From the IMG/VR virus record IMGVR_UViG_3300009086_000127, positions 1 to 20,003 of that record: DNA of 20,003 nucleotides; one strand, written 5' to 3'. Source of the stretch: a virus. A program made the position numbers and the translations under genes. The notes under the pieces are model-generated. The model searched no databases. It was not told where the DNA came from and saw only the letters and a program-made list of their open reading frames with translations. Below, piece after piece: positions 15,087 through 20,003 of the stretch (position 1 is the first letter of the stretch; each line of letters starts with the position of its first letter).

Positions 15087-15549
15087 GTGTGTTTTCTGTT
15101 GATTCGCCTAGGGCAAGACGCCCCGTCTTATGACATATAGATAGCGCGTTCGCCAGTTGCGTAAGCGCCGATGCGCTAAACGAGTAATCACCGTCCGGGT
15201 CTTTTTTACGCTTGATAGCCGCCGTCTGCAAGACGTTGCCAATCTCAGCCTGTAGCGTCTTGGCTAGCTTAAGCGATTTAGAGTCGAATTCGACCGAGTT
15301 GCTTAAAAGCTCTTTCCGCCGCTCTTGGTCTCGCTCCTGATCAAAACGAGACTCAAACACCGATCTAGCCTCTTCCCAGTTGCCCTCCTTAGACCGTCGA
15401 TGCACAGTGGCTAGTCCCACATCGAACCGCTCCGCCAGCTCCACCAATGTCGGGTATTTCCTGCCGTTAGGGGTGTCCTCACCCTGCACGTAAAGGTCGC
15501 GCATTTCGTCCGTCTCTGACGCACTAAGCCTTTTTAACGTTCTGGTCAT
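14983..15549 (-). CDS. terS: Terminase small subunit
   Basis: A 188-residue protein upstream of terL. Residues about 30-60 form a helix-turn-helix, PTLVELAERFDVGLATVHRRSKEGNW, which in this family recognises the packaging site. A long charged coiled-coil-like stretch follows at 61-110 (ERRKELLSN and onwards), suited to ring assembly, and then an Ala/Ser-rich segment. The ATG at 15549 is the first gene of the late block, and GGGG lies about 11 bases upstream, a long spacing. A promoter with an A-tract upstream element lies 25-55 bases before it. The 3' end overlaps terL by 104 bases. Assignment rests on the HTH, size and position. Confidence 0.85.
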   Translation of the reverse strand: MTRTLKRLSASETDEMRDLYVQGEDTPNGRKYPTLVELAERFDVGLATVHRRSKEGNWEEARSVFESRFDQERDQERRKELLSNSVEFDSKSLKLAKTLQAEIGNVLQTAAIKRKKDPDGDYSFSASALTQLANALSICHKTGRLALGESTENTHVNGSIKASEALDEAFSIVEQLARARSGGSAELH

Positions 15550-15575
15550 CGGTTATTCAGCCCCTTTGTTTCCAA

Positions 15576-15603
15576 ATTTTAACGCGCAAGATAAAAAACT
15601 CAA
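15576..15603 (-). promoter_or_regulatory. Sigma70-like promoter with A-tract UP element for the terminase operon
   Basis: On the minus strand TTGAGT (15603-15598) and TAAAAT (15581-15576) are separated by 16 bases. Directly upstream lie two A-tracts of 8 and 7 bases in 10-base phase (15621-15614, 15610-15604), like an UP element. Transcription would start near 15569, leaving a 5' leader of about 20 bases before terS. Confidence 0.55.
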
Positions 15604-15733
15604 TTTTTTTACGTTTTTTTTCAGAGAATGACCACCGGCTAATAGAGCCAGTTTGCCATTGTAAACACAAACAGAGGGGAAGACTTTTTATCGGGGTGGG
15701 TGGTCGCAAGTGGAAAGCAAAAGGTGGTCTAAA

Positions 15734-15763
15734 AACAAAAAAAGCCGGGTGCGAACACCCAGC
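15734..15763 (-). terminator. Rho-independent terminator of the replication operon
   Basis: Read on the minus strand, GCTGGGTG and CACCCGGC form an 8-bp stem (one U-G pair) around a UUCG tetraloop, followed by seven T, G and five T. This lies about 115 bases after the primase-helicase stop and would separate replication from late transcription. Confidence 0.85.
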
Positions 15764-15878
15764 CTCTTCTGCGCGGCGACCAAACCGCTAACCGGGTAGA
15801 CCAATACCCATGTACCACGAACCTCCCAGAAGGGACGCTCAATTCCAGTATAACTCAGGCACTTGTTACGATCAAGAA

Positions 15879-17666
15879 TCAGTAAGAGGGAGGCTGATAA
15901 TAGCTAGCGATGCCTTTCCTTTGTGTTGGTTCAGGCAAGCTCTCGACGTATGACTGCTTGGTCACATCGTATCGGAAATGAGCCTCTCCGATTTGACCGT
16001 ATAGACCCTGTTCCCTGATTTTGCGCGTGATCACTCTGGTCGTGTTGTTCTCGAAGTCTCGATGAACTACCAGCCCCACGTCTGCCATGTTGTTCCAGTG
16101 AGCCGCGCCGCTGATGTCGTATAGGGTTGGCGGCGGGATCACACCGTCTGGGGTCCGTTGCATCTTCGCGGGGTGGGCAACCATCCAGATCACCACGTCA
16201 TGCTTGCGACAGAACTGCTTGCACTTCGAGATTAAATCCCGAATGTGCTCGTCTTCTCGCTTGCCGTTTTCTCGGTTCGCGTTGATCTCGTTGTAGGGGT
16301 CAACGACAATCCCCTGCACCCCAAACCTTAAGCAAGCGATCCGCGCCTTTTCCAGTAGCCAATCAATCGTTGGGATGTCGTCTTGCGACTCGATAAAGTA
16401 GTAGTGGTCGTTTAGGAAGTCTAGGCACTGCGTCAGAATCTCCTTATTCATCCGAGCGCTAGGTCCATGATCAAACGGCATGCTCACGACCTTTTCTGAC
16501 AGTCTGCGCAAGTGCTGGGGCGTCGAGTGCTCTGGAGAGAAGACCGCGAACTTCCAGTTATGGATTTTTGCCAGTTGTACCGTAAGTTGATCAAGAAAAT
16601 TGGATTTCCCGTGGTTCGGAACACCAGTCACGACGTGGAACGTGGCGGGCATGACTTTGTAGATTTCGTCGAGCGACGACCAGCCGGTGTCTAGGGGCTT
16701 CTCTACGTGCCCCTCATAGATGTTAAAAACCTCTGCCCGATAGTCGTTGACTTGGTGCAAGCCCTCGATCGGATAAGCCTCCGCGCTTTCAATGATCTTG
16801 ACCAGCGCCTCGGCACCGTGGGCGAGTAAATATTCGTTAGCGTCCTTAGCGCTGGAGTCGCCCCAGCTTACGCGCCAGCATCGATCTTTCCCGAATCTAT
16901 GGGTCAATTCGAGCGCCAATGCCCGACCAGCCTCATCTGCATCGGTCGCGACGACCACCTTCTCCGCCTCCTGAATCCATTCGCAGTTATTCAGAGCCTC
17001 GAACCGCTTGTCGTGGGTGTCAAACTTCGCCTGCTTCGGAGCGCCATCAGGGAGCGTAACGGCGTTTTTGATGCCCGCCTCCCACATTGCTATAACGTCC
17101 ATTTCGCCTTCAACGAAGACCAGCTCTTTGCGCCCAGTCTGCTCCCAATGATCCTTAACTGCGTCGATGTTAAATAGGGTTCGTTCCGCGCCGTTCTCCT
17201 GTCGGAACCGCTTGTCTTGCGTTCGGTACTTAACGTTGACCAACTCGCCGTCGACCCTGTAGGGAAAGGCAATAGAGGCTTCCGCTCCAGCCCCAAAGGA
17301 TTTTTGTGCTTTGTAAACACCAAAAGCCTCAACCGTTGACTGACTGATGCCGCGCTTTTCAAACCATCGCATAACACCATCGCTCACGGGCTTTAATTCA
17401 GGCTCTGGCGGTCTTTTTGGCTCCTGCCTATACGTAGGCATATCCCTTGGTCTAAAAGCGCCTTGTTGGGCGGTTCTCGTGCCTCCGCTGAACCCACAGT
17501 TATGGCACATCCAAACTGCGGAGCTATCCGGTTGAATCGTGACCGACAGGGGCTTGTCTAGTTTGTTTTTAGACTTTCTGGTCTCTCGGCACTGTGGACA
17601 GTAGGTTTTATGGTCTCCCACTGTGGATCGATAAAGGTGGATACCTTGGTTCTCTAGTTCTTGCAT
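15879..17666 (-). CDS. Bifunctional primase-helicase (Twinkle/T7 gp4-like)
   Basis: A 595-residue replication enzyme. The N-terminal zinc-binding motif has CPQC (C23, C26) and CHNC (C54, C57). A TOPRIM primase domain follows with LVFVEGEMD at 182-190 and ATDADEAG at 240-247. The RecA-like DnaB/gp4 helicase domain has Walker A GVPNHGKSN at 348-356, Walker B GIVVDPYNEI at 462-471 and a conserved VIWMVAHPAK segment near 492-501. It would open the fork and lay down primers. I start it at ATG 17666, three bases past the initiator stop and after GGCGGGATGAC; the frame is open upstream to a TTG at 17723, but that would overlap the initiator by 56 bases. The alternative gives 614 residues. The terminator follows the gene. 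Confidence 0.92.
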   Translation of the reverse strand: MQELENQGIHLYRSTVGDHKTYCPQCRETRKSKNKLDKPLSVTIQPDSSAVWMCHNCGFSGGTRTAQQGAFRPRDMPTYRQEPKRPPEPELKPVSDGVMRWFEKRGISQSTVEAFGVYKAQKSFGAGAEASIAFPYRVDGELVNVKYRTQDKRFRQENGAERTLFNIDAVKDHWEQTGRKELVFVEGEMDVIAMWEAGIKNAVTLPDGAPKQAKFDTHDKRFEALNNCEWIQEAEKVVVATDADEAGRALALELTHRFGKDRCWRVSWGDSSAKDANEYLLAHGAEALVKIIESAEAYPIEGLHQVNDYRAEVFNIYEGHVEKPLDTGWSSLDEIYKVMPATFHVVTGVPNHGKSNFLDQLTVQLAKIHNWKFAVFSPEHSTPQHLRRLSEKVVSMPFDHGPSARMNKEILTQCLDFLNDHYYFIESQDDIPTIDWLLEKARIACLRFGVQGIVVDPYNEINANRENGKREDEHIRDLISKCKQFCRKHDVVIWMVAHPAKMQRTPDGVIPPPTLYDISGAAHWNNMADVGLVVHRDFENNTTRVITRKIREQGLYGQIGEAHFRYDVTKQSYVESLPEPTQRKGIASYYQPPSY

Positions 17667-17667
17667 G

Positions 17668-18393
17668 TCATCCCGCCAATTGGTTAAGGTTCGTGGTTCT
17701 CTGTGGTCTGGACTCTTCTCCAACGGTCTCGAATCTCGCCTGATTTAGCCATGTGGTCGCATGGGGCGTAAATTTGGGGTCCTTCCCCTTGCGGATTTGA
17801 GCATAGTCGGTCGTAGCTTGGAGTAGCCACGCCGGATCATAACGGCTACATGCTTTTTGCCAAGCCTCTAGCGCCTTTGATTTTGACCCGTCTCGTCTTG
17901 GATATACGCCCCACCAAAGCTCAAATTCAGGCGGATAACCTGCTCGATTTTTAGGCAATCGAACATTATTTGTATTTGACTGTATATCTCTGACTGTATT
18001 GGGGTACATATTTGTCACCCCCACCCCCTCATTTTTGTCACCCCTAGGGGGTACATTTTTGTCACCCCTATCTACCCTATGCAGTCCTCGACCGTCCGGT
18101 GGCTGTGTCTCACCCAAAGCGGACTCGTCAACTTGGACCTTATAACGATTACTCGTCTGCTTGCCGTCGGCGCCAAACCTAGCATGAATAGCTAAAAAAC
18201 CGTTTTGGACTAGGTACCGAAGCGCTCGATGTATGGTTCTGGTATCGCACGAGCACAGCTTCGCTAAATGCTCTTTGCTTGGGTAACATGACCCAGCTTC
18301 GTCCGCGTAGTTCGCCAGCATTAGCAAAACCAGCTTCGCGGTAGGTGTGGCGCAGTCTTGTTTTACTGCCCAGCTCATAGCGTTGAAAGACAT
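17668..18393 (-). CDS. Replication initiator, winged-helix, lambda O-like
   Basis: A 241-residue protein. Residues 1-85 are a winged-helix DNA-binding domain of the type in phage O and RepA-like initiators: TAKLVLLMLANYADEAG at 18-34, CYPSKEHLAKLC at 36-47, DTRTIHRALRYLVQNGFL at 50-67. A low-complexity linker at about 103-135 contains RGDKN twice. The C-terminal part has the pattern PPEFELWWGVYPRRDGSK-x-KALEAWQKA at about 153-183, usual in O/DnaT-like proteins that contact the helicase. AAGGAGG sits 4-5 bases before the ATG, the strongest SD in the window. The linker-coding DNA contains three iterons followed by an AT-rich stretch, as in lambda, where ori lies within O. It heads the leftward replication operon. 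Confidence 0.85.
   Translation of the reverse strand: MSFNAMSWAVKQDCATPTAKLVLLMLANYADEAGSCYPSKEHLAKLCSCDTRTIHRALRYLVQNGFLAIHARFGADGKQTSNRYKVQVDESALGETQPPDGRGLHRVDRGDKNVPPRGDKNEGVGVTNMYPNTVRDIQSNTNNVRLPKNRAGYPPEFELWWGVYPRRDGSKSKALEAWQKACSRYDPAWLLQATTDYAQIRKGKDPKFTPHATTWLNQARFETVGEESRPQRTTNLNQLAG
17961..18000. other. AT-rich stretch beside the iterons, likely unwinding element
   Basis: This 40-base segment is visibly AT-rich and carries a direct repeat TGACTGTAT at 17977-17985 and 17991-17999. It lies on the downstream side of the iterons relative to the initiator gene, the same order as in the lambda origin. It is also coding sequence, so the AT content could be partly due to the protein. Confidence 0.5.
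18001..18068. repeat. Three iterons inside the initiator gene, probable origin-binding sites
   Basis: The 15-mer CATTTTTGTCACCCC occurs at 18030-18044 and 18054-18068, and with one mismatch at 18007-18021; the copies are 23 and 24 bases apart. The first and last copies begin GGGGTA, so each 21-base element has GGGGT/ACCCC inverted ends. All copies point the same way. Together with the adjacent AT-rich DNA they match the plan of a lambda-type origin. Confidence 0.7.
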
Positions 18394-18429
18394 CTATCCT
18401 CCTTGGGTTGGTCGGTTCGTGGATCGAGT

Positions 18430-18458
18430 AATGTACCCGCATCCAAGATGTAATGCAA
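18430..18458 (-). promoter_or_regulatory. Sigma70-like promoter for the replication operon
   Basis: On the minus strand TTGCAT (18458-18453) and TACATT (18435-18430) have a 17-base spacer. The start would lie about 30 bases upstream of the initiator ATG, leaving room for the strong SD. Match to consensus is moderate. Confidence 0.45.
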
Positions 18459-18467
18459 CAAAAAAGA

Positions 18468-18478
18468 GACAATTTGTC
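18468..18478. promoter_or_regulatory. Palindrome between the divergent promoters, candidate operator
   Basis: GACAA-T-TTGTC is a perfect 11-base palindrome placed between the -35 boxes of the two divergent promoters, followed by the AT-only palindrome TTTAATTAAA (18480-18489). No regulator gene is in the window, so function is inferred from position only. Confidence 0.3.
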
Positions 18479-18496
18479 ATTTAATTAAAATAGTGG

Positions 18497-18525
18497 TTGA
18501 CGGTTGTAAACAAGGTCGGTAGATT
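18497..18525 (+). promoter_or_regulatory. Strong sigma70-like promoter for the rightward operon
   Basis: TTGACG (18497-18502) and TAGATT (18520-18525) are separated by exactly 17 bases, with AT-rich DNA upstream. The start near 18532 would give a leader of about 26 bases before the ATG at 18558. Confidence 0.65.
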
Positions 18526-18557
18526 AGCGGTGTGTTTAACCAACCGAGACCAGTACC

Positions 18558-18791
18558 ATGAAATCAGATCGCAACAGCTTTTTAATCTTTGCAGTCGCCG
18601 CGTTAGCAATAGCCACCCTTGGTTTGATCGGTCAATCCGACTACGAAATGGAGCTAGAGAGCGAAAAATATTACTGCGAAATGGTGTCGCAGTTCAATGA
18701 GACAAAGCACCTAGACCGTGACTCTCATCGTGGGCACCCTGACTATAAGGGAATCTACCAAGAAGTCTGCGTTAAGTACGCTCGCAAGTGA
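18558..18791 (+). CDS. Small membrane-anchored hypothetical protein
   Basis: A 77-residue protein. Residues 8-25 (FLIFAVAALAIATLGLIG) form one hydrophobic membrane helix after a short basic N-terminus (KSDR), so it is probably an inner-membrane anchored protein or has an uncleaved signal. The remainder is polar, with YYCEMV at 38-43 and DYKGIYQEVC at 61-70; two Cys could pair if periplasmic. The C-terminal pattern YCEMV...PDYKG...VC is one I associate with small uncharacterised proteins of aquatic phages. It is the first gene after the rightward promoter. The SD is weak (GAG about 9 bases upstream). Function unknown; host membrane modification is only a guess. Confidence 0.65.
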   Translation: MKSDRNSFLIFAVAALAIATLGLIGQSDYEMELESEKYYCEMVSQFNETKHLDRDSHRGHPDYKGIYQEVCVKYARK

Positions 18792-18801
18792 GGGGTTATC
18801 T

Positions 18802-19011
18802 ATGTCTAAAAAGTGCTGTTTTTGCGGAGTCATCCACCCTCATGGTGGGATAAAAAGGCTCTTTGTCTCGTCCTCAAAAGAGATGGTCGGGTTCTGCTCG
18901 CCTTGTGGAGAGAGGATCATAATGACCAATCCAATAACCAATGAAGAGATAACCATTTCGTCGCTTTACGAGCGATCGAGTCAGACTCAGGAGACAAACA
19001 ATGATGACTGA
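18802..19011 (+). CDS. Small zinc-ribbon protein
   Basis: A 69-residue protein with an N-terminal CCFC pair (Cys 4, 5, 7) and a second CSPC pair near 34-37, which together can bind one zinc ion. The rest is polar. The frame is open further upstream, but ATG 18802 is chosen because GAGGGG ends 6 bases before it and the Cys motif begins immediately. It lies 10 bases after the membrane protein gene and its end overlaps the start of the ADP-ribosylglycohydrolase gene by 11 bases, so the three genes form one operon. Function unknown. Confidence 0.62.
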   Translation: MSKKCCFCGVIHPHGGIKRLFVSSSKEMVGFCSPCGERIIMTNPITNEEITISSLYERSSQTQETNNDD

Positions 19012-19858
19012 AGACCAAGCCATTGGAATCTACGTAGGTATGGCTGTCGGAGACGCTGTGGGCGCCCCTCTGGAGTTTACCGACGGGGTAGGTGACTGGA
19101 GAGACGTTGAAATGTCTTATGGGGGCGTTCACGCCTGCGTTACCGGCGAATGGACCGACGATACCGCAATGGCTAGATGCCTAAGTGACGTCTATATCAA
19201 GAATGAGACGCTAAACGTCGCCATGCTGTATGAGAATTTTTCTAGGTGGATGTACAAAGGCACGTTTGGGACAAGGGACTATTGCTTTGATATTGGCAAC
19301 ACTTGCGCCAAAGCGATAACTCTTTGGGAGGTCGCCGGTAGAGAGGGGATACATGGCATAACTGATGCCGACAATCAAAGTAACGGTGGGATTACGCGCT
19401 TGGCTCCGGCTATCGTTCGGAACCACAAAGATATCAATATGGCTATGCACGACGCTTTATTACAGTCTCAAACGACCCACGCTAGCCCGACGTGCCTATA
19501 CATTGCCAGCCTGCTAACCCGCGACCTCTTCTATGGCGACATGCTCGAAGAGCACAAAGAGATAGCCATAAAGCACAAGGCGCAAAACTCAGGATGGGTG
19601 GTGGACACCTATTACTCGGCATGGCAATCGATTTTCTGCACCGATAATTTCGAGGATGCGATCAAGTGGTCTGTGCAGTACGGCGGGGACTCAGATACCG
19701 TAGCCGCTGTCGCGGGCATGATAGCGGGTCGAATCTATGGGATTGACGACATACCTAGCCGGTGGCGAAAGAATCTTATCGACTATGACAAGCTATACAT
19801 GGAGGCAGACACCATGTACTTTCTTGGTAATCGAGACAAAGAGTACGGCTTTTCCTAG
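19001..19858 (+). CDS. ADP-ribosylglycohydrolase (DraG/ARH family)
   Basis: A 285-residue enzyme with all hallmark motifs of the ADP-ribosylglycohydrolase family: GDAVGAPLEF at 17-26, EWTDDTAM at 50-57 (the TDD metal ligands), SNGGITRLAP at 127-136, HASPTC at 160-165 and YGGDSDTVAAVAGMIAG at 227-243 with the second metal site D230/D232/T233. Known members use two Mg or Mn ions to remove ADP-ribose from Arg, Ser or other acceptors, reversing ADP-ribosyltransferases. AGGAG lies 7 bases before ATG 19001; a second ATG follows at once. In a phage it could undo host ADP-ribosylation used as defence, or regulate host enzymes (inference). The gene appears intact. Confidence 0.92.
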   Translation: MMTEDQAIGIYVGMAVGDAVGAPLEFTDGVGDWRDVEMSYGGVHACVTGEWTDDTAMARCLSDVYIKNETLNVAMLYENFSRWMYKGTFGTRDYCFDIGNTCAKAITLWEVAGREGIHGITDADNQSNGGITRLAPAIVRNHKDINMAMHDALLQSQTTHASPTCLYIASLLTRDLFYGDMLEEHKEIAIKHKAQNSGWVVDTYYSAWQSIFCTDNFEDAIKWSVQYGGDSDTVAAVAGMIAGRIYGIDDIPSRWRKNLIDYDKLYMEADTMYFLGNRDKEYGFS

Positions 19859-20003
19859 TTACTTTTTATCTTTTGACCCGAGGTTCATGTTGGTGAACCC
19901 AAAGTAGGCGCCAAGCAAAGCACTCACGCTCAGATAGTAGATCGACGACATGTCCGACAACAAGGTTCCAGCCTTGGGGAGAGCCATCCACTCGGTAAGA
20001 ATG
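19859..20003 (-). CDS. Membrane protein, C-terminal end only (enters from the right edge)
   Basis: Forty-seven residues plus the TAA at 19861-19859 are visible; the gene continues beyond 20003. The stretch IYYLSVSALLGAYFGF is a membrane helix, preceded by LTEWMALPKAGTLLSDMSS and followed by a short charged tail GSKDKK. One terminal helix with a basic tail is compatible with a holin or another small phage membrane protein, but with only the end visible I do not name it. Its stop codon directly abuts the stop of the convergent glycohydrolase gene, with no terminator between them. Confidence 0.55.
   Translation of the reverse strand, partial: ILTEWMALPKAGTLLSDMSSIYYLSVSALLGAYFGFTNMNLGSKDKK

Larger units (their letters stand above)
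15550..15878. other. 329-base non-coding gap: stem-loops, repeats and possible packaging site
   Basis: No plausible gene is seen here. Besides the terminator and the terS promoter it holds three further small stem-loops: GCGG/CCGC (15773-15788), GGGTA/TACCC with a 6-base loop (15794-15809) and TCCC/GGGA (15824-15835). GGTGGTC occurs at 15699-15705 and 15723-15729, and its complement GACCACC at 15630-15636. Its place just upstream of terS and the A-tracts make it the best candidate for a pac or cos region (inference). Confidence 0.5.

Noticed and set aside
15744-15763. T-arm of a tRNA (GGTGTTCGCACC-like sequence on the minus strand)
   Set aside because: The loop is only four bases and there is no matching acceptor, D-arm or anticodon arm; the following T-run makes it a terminator.
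17667-17723. Longer primase-helicase from TTG 17723
   Set aside because: The 19 extra residues overlap the initiator gene, use a rare start codon, and ATG 17666 follows a GGCGGGA ribosome site right after the initiator stop.
15659-18512. Shared TTGTAAACA at 15659-15667, about 17311 and 18504-18512 as a regulator site
   Set aside because: One copy is inside a coding region, the other two lie at different positions relative to promoters, and nine-base matches are weak evidence.
18718-18801. Upstream extension of the zinc-ribbon gene from 18718
   Set aside because: It would overlap the membrane protein gene by 74 bases; the ATG at 18802 has a strong SD and begins at the Cys motif.

Overview
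The window is part of a tailed double-stranded DNA phage (Caudoviricetes) or a prophage of that kind. This rests on an HK97-type packaging and head block (small and large terminase, portal, MuF protein, prohead protease, major capsid protein), a lambda O-like initiator with a primase-helicase, and very tight packing with many 1-11 base stop/start overlaps. Strong Shine-Dalgarno (SD) sequences and sigma70-like promoters suggest a Gram-negative bacterial host. Several small proteins resemble ones I associate with aquatic phages, but the host cannot be fixed from the sequence. No integrase, lysis gene, tape measure or major tail protein lies in the window.

Layout, reading the minus strand from right to left. 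(a) 18393-15879: replication genes, a winged-helix initiator whose gene carries three iterons beside an AT-rich stretch (a likely origin), then a Twinkle/T7 gp4-like primase-helicase, closed by a UUCG-loop terminator. (b) 15878-15550: a 329-base non-coding gap with several stem-loops, phased A-tracts and a good promoter aimed at the terminase operon; it is also the natural place for a packaging site. (c) 15549-8170: small terminase, large terminase, portal, MuF fused to a zinc-metallopeptidase domain, a small very acidic protein, prohead protease (broken by one in-frame TAA) and major capsid protein. (d) 8108-4854: small head-proximal and surface proteins, including a BppU-like beta protein and a repeat protein. 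(e) 4847-2148: an 899-residue Thr/Asn-rich protein built almost wholly of alternating-residue 4- and 6-residue modules arranged in 32- and 34-residue super-repeats. (f) 2135-4: two glycosyltransferase-like enzymes and a methyltransferase, close-packed after it.

On the plus strand, from 18497 rightwards, a divergent promoter drives a short operon: a membrane-anchored small protein, a zinc-ribbon protein and an ADP-ribosylglycohydrolase. At the right edge the 3' end of a membrane protein gene enters on the minus strand, converging on that operon.

Working together: the divergent region at 18394-18557 probably separates a small accessory operon from replication. The replication transcript ends at the terminator, and the late transcript starts at the terminase promoter and runs through capsid and fibre genes into sugar-modifying enzymes. 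The most unusual items are the periodic fibre-like protein with adjacent glycosyltransferases, the MuF-metallopeptidase with a possible immunity partner, the iteron origin inside the initiator gene, and the ochre codon in the protease.
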